DNA of 25,188 bases from a bacterium (GTDB lineage: Bacteria; Zixibacteria; MSB-5A5; GN15; FEB-12). Shown here in pieces: positions 1 to 8,129 of the stretch. The stretch is taken from assembly GCA_030612965.1 (NCBI GenBank), contig JAUWMW010000008.1, forward strand, positions 1-25,188. Reading direction: 5' to 3'. The notes under the pieces were generated by a model, which was given only the letters and a program-made list of their open reading frames with translations, had not been told where the DNA came from and ran no database searches. Every line of letters begins with the position of its first letter. Within the stretch, counting starts at the first letter, position 1. The translations under genes and the position numbers were made by a program.

Positions 1-500
1 CTGATTACTTCGAAGAAGTTGAAATAGTGCATTACGCACCCTCCAGCAAACGCGCGACCTTCGGGCTGCTTACCTCAGCCACGCCCAACACCCAGCCGGA
101 CCTTGAATCCGGGACCGGACCGGTGTTGAAAATCTACTTCAGTGTGCCTTCAGACGCTGTCCCGGGTCAGTCAGTGCCGATTGTACTGGGCGGCTACACT
201 TCCTACTTGCCGATGTATTACAGTCGGTTCCTGGACTATCAACCTGAGACAATGTCCGGTTCCTTGGACGTAACAAGTTGCTGTATGGGTATACGCGGGA
301 ATATCGATGCTGACCCTGCCGATGAGGTGACTATCAGCGACCTGATTTATCTGGTCGATTACATGTTTTCAGGCGGACCAGCAACGACATGTACGAAGGA
401 AGCCGACATCGACGGTAGCCTGACAATCGACGTTTCGGATTTGATTTATTTGGTGGATTACATGTTCACCGGCGGCTGCGAGCCTCTCCCCTGCTGGTAG
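1..500 (+). CDS. Secreted dockerin-repeat protein, C-terminal part (5' end outside window)
   Basis: The frame is open from base 3 with no stop, so the gene starts before the window; the GTG at 27 is probably internal. The last ~70 residues hold two Ca-binding-loop/helix units of the type I dockerin kind, each an acidic loop (D-A-D-P-A-D..., D-I-D-G-S...) followed by SDLIYLVDYMF and a GG turn. The region before them (roughly bases 110-280: G-x-G-x-L-x-I-x-F-x-V, then A-V-P-G-x-S-x-P-I) resembles the C-terminal half of a cohesin-like beta-sandwich, but this is a tentative reading from pattern only. Dockerins normally bind cohesins outside the cell. No full cohesin is visible in the window, so the partner is unknown. 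The function of the missing N-terminal part cannot be stated. Confidence 0.8.
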   Translation, partial: DYFEEVEIVHYAPSSKRATFGLLTSATPNTQPDLESGTGPVLKIYFSVPSDAVPGQSVPIVLGGYTSYLPMYYSRFLDYQPETMSGSLDVTSCCMGIRGNIDADPADEVTISDLIYLVDYMFSGGPATTCTKEADIDGSLTIDVSDLIYLVDYMFTGGCEPLPCW

Positions 501-515
501 GGGCATCGTCAATTA

Positions 516-598
516 GTAGGTCAGGAGCCCTGCGCTCCTGACACGCGCGAAGCGCGAAGAGCAGGCTTGCCTGTCAGGTTCCAAGGAACCTGACCTAC
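516..598. repeat. Compound palindromic element between convergent genes
   Basis: The outer arms GTAGGTCAGG (516-525) and CCTGACCTAC (589-598) are perfect inverted repeats. Inside are a TCAGGAG/CTCCTGA hairpin (521-541), CGCGC-GAA-GCGCG (544-556) and a 10-bp perfect stem GTCAGGTTCC/GGAACCTGAC (573-594). It lies between the stop at 500 (+) and the stop at 606 (-), so it could also end transcription from both sides. The last stem recurs inverted at 1408-1429. Confidence 0.75.
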
Positions 599-605
599 AG
601 GATTG

Positions 606-1178
606 CTACCAAGCCAACAGGTAGTAGTGAAACCAGTCGACCAATCCAAGCCAATTGAAAACCACAAAGAGGCAGGCTAGTTGGAATGAGACTACGAATA
701 GACGCACCAACGAAGACTCTTCGGCTCGTCCGGTGTCGTAACCAGCGCGGCGGAGGATGTGAAACGGCAACACGGCCAAGAAGGCGGTCATCTGATATAG
801 CCAGAAGATGGGATTGAATAGTTGGATCTTCTGCTGCCATAGTCGTGTACGGTACTTGACGATGCCGCTGTCGAGAATCCTGACAGGTACGCGGTCGTCG
901 AGGTTGTAGTCTCGAATCACGTTGTCACGGAATATCGCCCGAATGAGGTTGACCTTGATCGTTTTGCCGCCCCGAGCCGGAGCGTCTTTGGTCAGCATTG
1001 AGCCCAAGCTTACGCGTTTCAGTGAATCCACCGTCAGCGTCACTAATGGCTCCATCCGGGCGCGGACCATTTGAGCAGCCGGGTTTGATTCACGGTTGGT
1101 GAATTTCAGGTACTCCACGTACAGCTTCCTGAATCGAACCAGACTGTTCAGCCGCTCTTTGACTTCAAAGTAGGTCAT
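606..1178 (-). CDS. Unrecognised protein with two C-terminal membrane segments
   Basis: I do not recognise this 190-residue protein. The first ~115 residues are charged and soluble-looking (K/R/E-rich, starting MTYFEVKERL). Two hydrophobic stretches follow: about 123-140 (NPIFWLYQMTAFLAVLPF) and about 164-182 (LFVVSFQLACLFVVFNW). This suggests a cytoplasmic N-terminal domain anchored by a helical hairpin. The shine-dalgarno region is weak (AGTAAAAG before ATG). It stands alone, convergent with the dockerin gene and separated from gatD by a repeat-filled gap. That it is a real gene is supported by its length, sensible composition and membrane segments; function unknown. Confidence 0.65.
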   Translation of the reverse strand: MTYFEVKERLNSLVRFRKLYVEYLKFTNRESNPAAQMVRARMEPLVTLTVDSLKRVSLGSMLTKDAPARGGKTIKVNLIRAIFRDNVIRDYNLDDRVPVRILDSGIVKYRTRLWQQKIQLFNPIFWLYQMTAFLAVLPFHILRRAGYDTGRAEESSLVRLFVVSFQLACLFVVFNWLGLVDWFHYYLLAW

Positions 1179-1329
1179 CTTTTACTAAGCACGTTGTGAG
1201 CGCACCCCATTAAGATTTTTCAGTCTACCTATCTTTCTATTATCGGCAGGTTTCGCTGACTCTTTCATCAGCAGCGGTCAACCACCCCGGTACGGAGTCC
1301 GCCCACAGGGTACGCCACCCTTCGACTCC

Positions 1330-1400
1330 GCTCAGGATGACGTTGGGGAGAATGCTCTGGATGACCTTGGGGGAAATGCTCAGGATGACGTTTTGGCAAT
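1330..1400. repeat. Three imperfect tandem copies of a ~24-bp unit
   Basis: Units start at 1330, 1354 and 1378, each beginning GCTCAGGATGAC or GCTCTGGATGAC followed by a T/G-rich stretch ending in AAT. The unit resembles the 'CTCAGGATGAC' intergenic repeats seen in many bacterial genomes (recalled, not searched). Confidence 0.7.
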
Positions 1401-1407
1401 CCTGTAG

Positions 1408-1429
1408 GTCAGGTTCCTTGGAACCTGAC
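1408..1429. repeat. Perfect 22-bp palindrome of the GTCAGG...CCTGAC family
   Basis: GTCAGGTTCC and GGAACCTGAC form a perfect 22-bp palindrome with a TT centre. This is exactly the reverse complement of the stem at 573-594, so it is an inverted copy of the same element. It is preceded by GTAG, as at 516. Confidence 0.8.
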
Positions 1430-1440
1430 GAGATGTAGAT

Positions 1441-1463
1441 GGCAGGATCACAGGGATCCTGCC
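1441..1463. repeat. Palindrome with GGCAGGATC/GATCCTGCC arms
   Basis: Nine-bp arms surround a five-base loop (ACAGG). A near-identical copy lies at 10203-10223 and a half copy (GGGATCCTGCCCTACT) at 10338-10353. Confidence 0.7.
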
Positions 1464-1483
1464 CTACTCTAATCGATGTTGTC

Positions 1484-1503
1484 ATTCCCGCGAAAGCGGG
1501 AAT
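1484..1503. repeat. Hairpin ATTCCCGC-GAAA-GCGGGAAT
   Basis: An 8-bp perfect stem with a GAAA tetraloop. This is a common dispersed intergenic repeat motif in bacterial genomes; a related, imperfect core (AATCCCGC...GCGGAAT) is nested in the hairpin at 1622-1667. Confidence 0.65.
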
Positions 1504-1621
1504 CCATCTTCTCTATCATCGCCATACCGGCGATAGCCAATGTCCAGTACGTGTGTTGCGTCAGGTCTTGCTAACGGCGAAGCCGGGCGTGTGATCTGAT
1601 GCTGTAGTGTGCATCTACTAA

Positions 1622-1667
1622 TGTGTCAGGTCACAATCCCGCTGAAGCGGAATCAAGACCTGACACA
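1622..1667. repeat. Long hairpin downstream of gatD, possible terminator
   Basis: Eleven-bp perfect arms TGTGTCAGGTC/GACCTGACACA enclose a second imperfect stem. It lies 32 bases past the gatD stop and could stop transcription of gatED. There is no clear T-run, and it also belongs to the GTCAGG...CCTGAC repeat family, so its role is uncertain. Confidence 0.55.
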
Positions 1668-1698
1668 ACAGCGTATCCAGTATCCGCCCACGAGGAGC

Positions 1699-3081
1699 CT
1701 ACTTATGCACCTTCTTGAGAAACTCTTCCACCTCAGGAATGCCGCCCTGCAAGATTAGATAGCCGTTGTACGGCTCGCGCTCGGTGATCTCCCCGGCAAT
1801 TGGTGTGAGCATGATCTTTTTGACCTCGGCGAGGTCACTCGTCTGTCCCAGCGCCCAGCCGAGTTTGACGTACGCCACCTCCGGCAACATGTTCTCAGTC
1901 GGGATGATCCCCTTGGCCATCAGGTCACGCCCGGTGTCATAGACGAACATGTGCACATATCCCCACAATGTCTGCACCGTCATGTAGATGGCAACGCCGG
2001 CCTTGGTGGCGCGCTCAACCGAACCATAGACCGCTTTGTTGACATGCCCCAACCCGGTCCCGGCAATGACGATCCCTTTGTAGCCGTTATCGACCAGCGA
2101 GTCGATAATGTCCGGCATCATGTTGGGATAGTAGTAGACCAAGGCCACCTTCTCTTCAAACACCGCTGTGATCTTGACATCGTGATCGCTGCGACGACGG
2201 TTGTAATTGTCGGTCAACGGTGTGATTTTGTCGCGGTCGATCATAGCCAGCGGGATGTCGCCGATGGTGCGGAAGGTGGACCGATACGACGAGTGCATCT
2301 TACGCACGCGCGTGCCACGATGCAGCAGCCCATACTCATCCGAAGTGGGACCGAACATGCAGACCATGATTTCAGCAATGTCCGACTCGGCGGCGGCTGT
2401 CGTGGCGTGGATGAGATTCAGGGCAGCGTCCGACGACGGCCGATCCGACGAACGTTGTGAACCGACGATCACGATAGGAACGGGTGAGTTCTGGATCATG
2501 AAAGCGAGTGCCCCGGCCGTGTGGTGCATGGTGTCGGTGCCGTGACCGACAACGATGCCATCAATGCCGTTCTCGATCTCCTTACCGATAGCGATAGCCA
2601 ATTTGATGTACTGCTGCGGTCCCATATTCTCACTGAAGACGGCAAACAGCTTCTCGGTGGTCAGGTTGCAGATGTCGGCCAGTTCCGGCACGGCGCCGTA
2701 CAGTTCGCCCGGTGAGAAAGCCGGGATCACCGCGCCGGTACGGTAATCGAGCCGCGAGGCGATAGTGCCACCGGTGCCGAACAGCTTGATGCTGGGTTTG
2801 TCGGGGGAGGTTGGGAACTCTTTTTCAGGTATCTTGTAGTGCGCCTCTTTGTAGCCGTACTCGCTCATCTCGCTGATGGTGCCGATGTCGATCCCGACGT
2901 TGTAACCGGTGGCCAGCTTGAGTACGATATGCCGGTCGTCGTCATTCTCGGAGCGCGGCAGGACGATTCCCTTGAACTCTCCTCGACTGGTCTTGACCAG
3001 CGCCTCGCTCCAGACGCGTACATTGAACGATTTCAGGGTTGACAAAGCAGCACCTTTGTACCCCTTGAAGATATCACTCAT
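1699..3081 (-). CDS. gatD: Archaeal-type Glu-tRNA(Gln) amidotransferase subunit D
   Basis: GatD supplies ammonia by hydrolysing glutamine or asparagine so that its partner GatE can convert Glu-tRNA(Gln) to Gln-tRNA(Gln) in the cytoplasm. The 460-residue protein has a small N-terminal beta-barrel-like region (1-~75) and an asparaginase-like domain. The catalytic residues are visible: Thr106 in GTGGTIAS (102-109), Thr182-Asp183 in HGTDTMHHTAG, and Lys261 in RVRKMHSSYR. The spacing is close to that of known archaeal GatD. The start at 3081 (MSDIFKGYKG) is chosen because GGGAGG lies 7 bases upstream and it overlaps the gatE stop by 8 bases. An upstream in-frame extension to 3207 lies wholly inside gatE and is not credible. 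Plain L-asparaginase is the alternative, but the N-terminal barrel and the coupling to gatE argue for GatD. Confidence 0.93.
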   Translation of the reverse strand: MSDIFKGYKGAALSTLKSFNVRVWSEALVKTSRGEFKGIVLPRSENDDDRHIVLKLATGYNVGIDIGTISEMSEYGYKEAHYKIPEKEFPTSPDKPSIKLFGTGGTIASRLDYRTGAVIPAFSPGELYGAVPELADICNLTTEKLFAVFSENMGPQQYIKLAIAIGKEIENGIDGIVVGHGTDTMHHTAGALAFMIQNSPVPIVIVGSQRSSDRPSSDAALNLIHATTAAAESDIAEIMVCMFGPTSDEYGLLHRGTRVRKMHSSYRSTFRTIGDIPLAMIDRDKITPLTDNYNRRRSDHDVKITAVFEEKVALVYYYPNMMPDIIDSLVDNGYKGIVIAGTGLGHVNKAVYGSVERATKAGVAIYMTVQTLWGYVHMFVYDTGRDLMAKGIIPTENMLPEVAYVKLGWALGQTSDLAEVKKIMLTPIAGEITEREPYNGYLILQGGIPEVEEFLKKVHK

Positions 3082-5059
3082 GATTGACCTCCCTCTCAAC
3101 GAGAGTTCGGAGTTTTCGAAGCGGCATATTGCCAAGCGCATGTTTTCGCAGTCGCCCCATGATCCAGTCGGTGCATGCATTGGGATCCGAACTTGTACAG
3201 ACATCACGGAACTTGGTTTTCAAGGCCGGCAGGTGACTCAGGATTTCATTCTCCGTCGCAGAACTGAAACCGATCGTGGTCAGCACCGACTCGAACACCA
3301 TGTTAGGATGCTCATACAGCACCGGCAGCATGGCCTTCAGAATGTCCTTGTCAAGACCGCGATCAATCACAAACTTCGTTAGGCCATAAACCTTATTGTA
3401 GCTGAACCCCGACGCCCGGGACTGTCGACCCTCGAGCATCTTGAGCGTATGACCGAACAGCGTACCGACAAAGCGCGGCGGCAAACTGCACTCACTGACA
3501 ATGCGGTCGATTGTCGGTAGCAGATTCCGGCTAAGCACATAGGGATAGGTATCCTCGGGAACCTCCCATTCTCGAAGCTGCCCTACACGCACATCTACGG
3601 CCACCGGAACCTGGGTGCGTATTGTCTCAATGTGTTCATCCTCGATCGGGATGGGAGCCGAGTCGGTATCGGGGTACATGCGGTCCGGACCGGGAAGGAC
3701 CCGTTCGAATATCGTGGTGCCGTCCGGCAACCCCTTTCTGGTCTCGTTCGGCACCCCCTCGAAGGCCATCAGACAGCGCTCTTCAATCGTCTCGATAGCA
3801 GTATCGATATCCTCCGGCGAACCCCACAGAACCATCTGCGCATCATCCTTCGCTGCATTCAGCAGACGACGAATCTCCGACGCATCCTGCTCAGAGAGGA
3901 TCAACTCCTCTCGAACATGTTCCGACGCCAGCATATTCGGCTGTTCCAAACAAGCCACGACCTTCAACCGACCGCTGATCTCATCGGCAAACACTTTCCC
4001 CGGCTGGGTAAAGAACGACAGGCTGTCCGCAAACCCAGGCAGGTTGACCGCTACGAGGCGATGGCCGTCGTTGGAGTATGCCGACATGGCCGAATAGAAA
4101 CCGCCCAGCAACCAAGCCGGGAAAGTTTGTATCGCCGGCTTCCAGCCGTCACCACAACCTGACTTTTGTAACCTCGACGCGATCTCCAGCAGCGCTTTCT
4201 GTCGGAACGCCTCGTTGTGAGTCAGTTCCGGAATCCAGGCAATGTGCGCCACGCCCTTGATCTCAACTCTGGTACCACCGGTAATGCTGACGTTGACATC
4301 CTCTCGCGCCGCACCGATACCGGTTCGCACTAACCCGGAGCTTCTTGCCAGAAAGCGAAGATACTGGCCCGCCTCCGCGGCCTCATCTGGTGTTGTCATA
4401 TCCGGATAGGTCACCATTTCGATAAGAGGCATGCCGAGCCGGTCAGTCGCGTAGACACGCCAGTGACCGATATCAGAGACCTCACGACAGGAGTCCTCCT
4501 CTATGCTCAATTGGATAATGCGCACCGTCTTGCCGGTCAGAGGGATCTCTCCTTCGATACCGACAATCGCGGTTCTTTGAAAGCCGGTTGGGATACTGCC
4601 GTCGAGATACTGCTTGCGGGTAATATGGAGTTCCCCAACGATGTTGGTCTTGAGCATCAGGGCTATCTGGATGGCGATATCGAGGGCTTGGCGGTCAATC
4701 GGAAACGGCGGTGTATCGTCTATCTCGTAGGTGCAGGCGGTTTGATTTTTAAGGCGATAGACGATGTTCTTTTTGGTCTTGAACTCCATCAGGGCGGTAC
4801 CATCATACTCGCCCAACTCAGACAGGGTGGGACGCATGTGTCGGATGACCTCCGCATCGAAGTCCTCCTTGTCATGGTAGACACCGGCTGGACAGCGGCA
4901 GAACAGCTTCTTGTCGGTCATCAGTTGTTGATGGATCTCCAAGCCGCACTTGAACCCGAGGTCGGCATAAACCTCGGCATTGGCAGCCTTGCGCGGGATG
5001 TAACCAATCAGTTGTTTTGTTCTTAGATAGTTTTCGCTCATGTCCTGCTTTTCGCTCAT
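3074..5059 (-). CDS. gatE: Archaeal-type Glu-tRNA(Gln) amidotransferase subunit E
   Basis: GatE binds Glu-tRNA(Gln), phosphorylates its glutamyl group and amidates it with ammonia from GatD. The 661-residue product has the GatB/E signature GLEIHQQL (39-46), the CRCP motif (54-57), the YLDGSIPTGFQRT segment (~151-163) and the long EDVNVSI/RVEIKGV core. It also has a ~130-residue insert at about 305-440, where archaeal GatE carries its AspRS-like GAD domain and bacterial GatB has none. A YqeY-like helical tail follows. Length fits GatE (~620-660) rather than GatB (~480). The start at 5059 (MSEKQ) has AAGGAA upstream; 5041 (MSENY) and 5101 are alternatives. It is the first gene of a two-gene operon with gatD. 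No gatA, gatB or gatC is in the window. Confidence 0.93.
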   Translation of the reverse strand: MSEKQDMSENYLRTKQLIGYIPRKAANAEVYADLGFKCGLEIHQQLMTDKKLFCRCPAGVYHDKEDFDAEVIRHMRPTLSELGEYDGTALMEFKTKKNIVYRLKNQTACTYEIDDTPPFPIDRQALDIAIQIALMLKTNIVGELHITRKQYLDGSIPTGFQRTAIVGIEGEIPLTGKTVRIIQLSIEEDSCREVSDIGHWRVYATDRLGMPLIEMVTYPDMTTPDEAAEAGQYLRFLARSSGLVRTGIGAAREDVNVSITGGTRVEIKGVAHIAWIPELTHNEAFRQKALLEIASRLQKSGCGDGWKPAIQTFPAWLLGGFYSAMSAYSNDGHRLVAVNLPGFADSLSFFTQPGKVFADEISGRLKVVACLEQPNMLASEHVREELILSEQDASEIRRLLNAAKDDAQMVLWGSPEDIDTAIETIEERCLMAFEGVPNETRKGLPDGTTIFERVLPGPDRMYPDTDSAPIPIEDEHIETIRTQVPVAVDVRVGQLREWEVPEDTYPYVLSRNLLPTIDRIVSECSLPPRFVGTLFGHTLKMLEGRQSRASGFSYNKVYGLTKFVIDRGLDKDILKAMLPVLYEHPNMVFESVLTTIGFSSATENEILSHLPALKTKFRDVCTSSDPNACTDWIMGRLRKHALGNMPLRKLRTLVEREVNHE

Positions 5060-5122
5060 AACTGCTCTGTTCCTTACGACCCTGTGGCCGATTCCTGCCA
5101 AAACCGCTCTACATTGGGCGGG

Positions 5123-5151
5123 AAGTTAACCTAAAGGGAGATGTTTTTCAA
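5123..5151 (-). promoter_or_regulatory. Candidate promoter of gatED
   Basis: On the minus strand, TTGAAA (5146-5151) and TAACTT (5123-5128) are separated by exactly 17 bases, about 65 bases before the chosen gatE start. Confidence 0.5.
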
Positions 5152-5210
5152 GCAATTATCCTCAATTGACGCCCTCTCAGCACACTTCACCGGTCGACCG
5201 AAAGGCAACA

Positions 5211-5238
5211 GTAAGCGCGCTTACACAAGCGCGCTTAC
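5211..5238. promoter_or_regulatory. Tandem palindromes, possible operator
   Basis: GTAAGCGCGCTTAC (5211-5224) is a perfect 14-bp palindrome. It is followed directly by ACAAGCGCGCTTAC (5225-5238), which holds the same AAGCGCGCTT core. They sit just upstream of the candidate -35 box at 5242 and between the divergent gatED and C25 protease promoters, a typical place for a repressor or activator site. No regulator gene is nearby. Confidence 0.5.
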
Positions 5239-5241
5239 TAA

Positions 5242-5270
5242 TTGACAAATCACAAAAAACTACTACCTTG
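5242..5270 (+). promoter_or_regulatory. Candidate promoter of the C25 protease gene
   Basis: TTGACA (5242-5247), then 16 bases, then TACCTTG (5264-5270). The downstream box looks like the TAnnTTTG type used by Bacteroidetes relatives rather than a classic TATAAT. An overlapping TACTAC at 5261 is an alternative -10. Confidence 0.5.
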
Positions 5271-5350
5271 CAATTGACTGGTACACACGCGGCACGCCCT
5301 TAGACTGGTGTGCAGTCTGATACTGATGACAACTGAGTACTATTGACGAT

Positions 5351-7915
5351 ATGAGAGGTATGGCAAGAACGATGAACAAATCCTATTCTGAAAAACATGT
5401 AGCATTCGGATTGAGGGCGGTCTCTGTGATCGCTTTTTTCGTGGTGTATGCAGCTTTCAGTGGTCTCCTGGCCACGAATGCTCTGGCCGACACCGGGACG
5501 CAGGTCCGGCACACCATTGAGTTTTCGCAGCATGAGTTGACCTTCGACAAGGTGTTGGGGTACGATGCAGTCAGGCTCGGCGATGGGAACTACCTTTCGC
5601 AACTCGGCGAGCCGATGCTGCCCGCGCGGGAGATCAGGATCGCACTGCCTTCCGGCATGGCTGCCCAAACGGTCAGAGTTGTTGTTTTCACTATCCAAGA
5701 GGTTGATGGTCGGTATGACATCCTCCCCGCCCAACGGCCTTTGAAGGTAGGTCAGACAACTGATGACCTGGAGTTGATTGAGCCCAACCCCGACATCTAC
5801 AGTTTAGAGACTCCTTACCCGCTCAAGTCGGTGGAACTGGTCTCGCAGATCGACCTGGCCGGTCAGGGTATGGCCGTTATCAAAGTCTGCCCTCTGGTCT
5901 ATTTCCCTAAGCTCGGGAAACTGCAAATGTATACGTCCATCACCTTTGTGATCGAAGGCGCCGACGGATACATCTGTGGCGACTACCTCCCCCTCAACAT
6001 CTCCGAAAGAGGACGTCTCACCTACGAGCAGACAGTGAAGAACATGGTTGTCAACGAGCAGTTGGTCTCTCTCGCCGTTTCGCCGTTCGCTGGTCGCCTG
6101 CCGGACCTTCCGTCAGCCGGGCCGTTCGCTCATGTCATTATCACGTCCGACGGCAATGCCCCCTCGTGGGAACCGCTGGCCGAATGGCACACCAAAAAAG
6201 GGGTTCGTGACACAATAGTCACTACCAGCTATATTTACGCCAACTATTCCGGCTCGGACAACCAGGACAAGATACGCGCTTTTGTCATCGACGCTCACGA
6301 CAACTGGGGCACCAACTACATTCTCATCGGCGGCGAGCATGGCACGGTACCTTTCGAGTACCGCAGCTATTGCGGCGACAACATCCCCAGCGACCAATAC
6401 TACGGAGACTATGACAACGACTGGGTCTATGAAGTATATGTCGGGCGCGTGACCGCGGAGGGAAGCACTCAGATCAACACTTTCATCAACAAGCTGCTCA
6501 AGTATGAGATGGACCCGCCTATGGACGACTACGCCCTGAACGCCTGCCTGCTGGGTATGGATCTCACGCTTGCTGATGAACATCCCTGGTACACTCTGAC
6601 GGCCAGCGAGGCCATGAAACAGGCTATCGATAACACGTACATTCCTGCTCAGATCAACGTCACCAAGGTTTATGACAGCGATCCAACCAACCACCGCACC
6701 GATTTCATCAACGCCATCAACGCCGGGCAGAATCTGGTCAACCACAGCGATCACAGTGGTGCTACCGCCATGGGCACCGGCGACAGGAACCATGGTTCCT
6801 ACATGTACATCTCACACGTCAACGCTCTGACCAACAGCGGCAAGATGTGCAACATGTTCTCCCTGGGGTGCCACGCCAACGAAATGGATCACAGTGACGC
6901 TATCTCGGAGTACTTCGTTATCTATAACGCTCTCGAAGCCGGGGTGTCGTACACCGGCAACACCCGATCCGGCTGGTTCTACGTGGGTGATGCCTCGGGC
7001 CTGTCGGGACGGCTCGACATGTACTGGTGGCGAGCGATATTCGTTTATCAGCAGTACCACCTGGGTGAGGCACTGGCCTGGTCCAAAGCCAATTGTCCTC
7101 ACAGCGATGAATATTATCGTTACGCCCAGTGGACGCTCAATCTCCTGGGCGAGCCGGAAATGCCGATCTGGACGGACACTATCAAGACCCTGGTCGTCAC
7201 ACACCCGGAAACATTCCCGGTGACTGCTTCCACGTTTGATGTGCACGTCGAGAAGGCGACGGGAGGCCCAGTGGATAACGCCTACGTCTGCCTGTGGAAA
7301 GGGGACGAGATCTATGAAACCGACTACACCGACTTTCTCGGGGATGTGAGTTTCGAGATAACCCCGACGAATCTGGGCGACATGTATGTTACCGTCACCG
7401 CCCAGAACTTCGTCCCTTATGCCGGGAAATCCGAATGCACCGGTAACCTGCCCCCGGTAGCCGAGTTCGACTTTGGTCCGGACAATCCGACGCGGCATGA
7501 TACCATCCAATTCAACAGCAGTTCGTATGATGTCGACGGCACAGTCGTAGCCTGGCATTGGCACTTTGGTGACAGCGACAGCGCCGATGGAGAAAACGTA
7601 GCTCACCAATACCAGGACTACGGAAACTTCGCGGTTGCTCTCGCGGTAGAGGACAACGTCGGAGCCGGCGATACCGTTCAGGCGCAAGTCAGTATCATTC
7701 CGATCTGCGGGGACATCGATGATAACGGCGGCAGTGTTGATATCGCCGACCTTACCTACCTCGTCGACCACATGTTCAATGAGGGGCCTGAACCACCAGT
7801 AGTATCCGCCGCGGATATGGACGGCTCACCGGGTCTTAACATAGGCGATCTGGTTCACCTGGTGGAATACATGTTCAACAGCGGAGCCGCTCCTTCGTGC
7901 ACCTGGCCGTGGTGA
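5351..7915 (+). CDS. Secreted C25 (gingipain-family) cysteine protease with PKD and dockerin domains
   Basis: The 854-residue precursor has an N-terminal signal peptide (hydrophobic ~AVSVIAFFVVYAAFSGLLA, likely cut after ALA), a propeptide-like region with an MLPAREI segment, and a peptidase C25 catalytic domain of about 245-610. The likely catalytic His is 468 in NHSDHSG and the catalytic Cys is 507 in FSLGCHA; their spacing fits gingipains. After it come an Ig-like strand region (~615-695), a PKD domain (~700-783, with WHWHFGD) and a dockerin pair (~786-852). The start is uncertain: ATGs at 5351, 5360 and 5372 are in frame, and MNKSYSEK at 5372 gives the most normal signal peptide. The gene stands alone between a promoter-like site and a strong terminator. 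It probably degrades or processes proteins outside the cell; substrate unknown. Confidence 0.88.
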   Translation: MRGMARTMNKSYSEKHVAFGLRAVSVIAFFVVYAAFSGLLATNALADTGTQVRHTIEFSQHELTFDKVLGYDAVRLGDGNYLSQLGEPMLPAREIRIALPSGMAAQTVRVVVFTIQEVDGRYDILPAQRPLKVGQTTDDLELIEPNPDIYSLETPYPLKSVELVSQIDLAGQGMAVIKVCPLVYFPKLGKLQMYTSITFVIEGADGYICGDYLPLNISERGRLTYEQTVKNMVVNEQLVSLAVSPFAGRLPDLPSAGPFAHVIITSDGNAPSWEPLAEWHTKKGVRDTIVTTSYIYANYSGSDNQDKIRAFVIDAHDNWGTNYILIGGEHGTVPFEYRSYCGDNIPSDQYYGDYDNDWVYEVYVGRVTAEGSTQINTFINKLLKYEMDPPMDDYALNACLLGMDLTLADEHPWYTLTASEAMKQAIDNTYIPAQINVTKVYDSDPTNHRTDFINAINAGQNLVNHSDHSGATAMGTGDRNHGSYMYISHVNALTNSGKMCNMFSLGCHANEMDHSDAISEYFVIYNALEAGVSYTGNTRSGWFYVGDASGLSGRLDMYWWRAIFVYQQYHLGEALAWSKANCPHSDEYYRYAQWTLNLLGEPEMPIWTDTIKTLVVTHPETFPVTASTFDVHVEKATGGPVDNAYVCLWKGDEIYETDYTDFLGDVSFEITPTNLGDMYVTVTAQNFVPYAGKSECTGNLPPVAEFDFGPDNPTRHDTIQFNSSSYDVDGTVVAWHWHFGDSDSADGENVAHQYQDYGNFAVALAVEDNVGAGDTVQAQVSIIPICGDIDDNGGSVDIADLTYLVDHMFNEGPEPPVVSAADMDGSPGLNIGDLVHLVEYMFNSGAAPSCTWPW

Positions 7916-7941
7916 ACGCCTGACAGAAACACAAGCCTCAT

Positions 7942-7976
7942 GGGCCGTTCTTGAGAAACAAGGACGGCCCTTTTTC
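7942..7976 (+). terminator. Intrinsic terminator of the C25 protease gene
   Basis: A 12-bp stem (GGGCCGTTCTTG/CAAGGACGGCCC, one G-U pair), a five-base loop and a T-run TTTTTCT, 27 bases after the stop codon. Confidence 0.9.
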
Positions 7977-8050
7977 TGACATCCGAGCCTGCCGGGGACT
8001 AAAGCCCTGAAGGCTGTTTGATTCGTCGTCAGCGGCAGGCAACTTTTTAC

Positions 8051-8079
8051 TTGACCAATAGTGGTGTGTTGTATATACT
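8051..8079 (+). promoter_or_regulatory. Promoter of the tandem dockerin genes
   Basis: TTGACC (8051-8056), 17 bases, TATACT (8074-8079), 51 bases before the ATG at 8130. A good match to a housekeeping sigma-70-type promoter. The rest of 7977-8129 shows no gene. Confidence 0.75.
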
Positions 8080-8129
8080 TATGTGTATCATAGTACGTTT
8101 TTCGAGCACACTACTATAGGACTGAAGTG

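Larger units (their letters stand above)
1179..1698. other. 520-base gene-free gap filled with short repeats
   Basis: No credible gene was found. The gap holds a 24-bp tandem repeat (1330-1400), palindromes at 1408-1429, 1441-1463, 1484-1503 and 1622-1667, and the start region of the 606-1178 gene. The small minus-strand open frame across 1240-1485 is made from the repeats themselves. Confidence 0.7.

Noticed and set aside
1240..1485. 81-codon minus-strand open frame in the gap between the 606-1178 gene and gatD
   Set aside because: It is formed by the 24-bp tandem repeat and adjoining palindromes (repeating V-I-L-S/P-K motif), with no ribosome site.
1330..1667. CRISPR-like array from regularly spaced repeats
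   Set aside because: The tandem units are directly adjacent without unique spacers and the other palindromes differ in sequence; no cas gene is present.
3082..3207. N-terminal extension of gatD to an upstream ATG
   Set aside because: It lies wholly within gatE; the ATG at 3081 has a strong ribosome site and matches GatD length.
6812..7771. Long (319-codon) open frame on the minus strand inside the C25 protease gene
   Set aside because: A shadow of the real gene: it lies opposite the PKD/dockerin coding region, has no ribosome site and no recognisable domain.
7916..8129. Small RNA or riboswitch between the C25 gene and the tandem dockerin genes
   Set aside because: Only the terminator and a promoter were found; the 51-base leader shows no marked fold.
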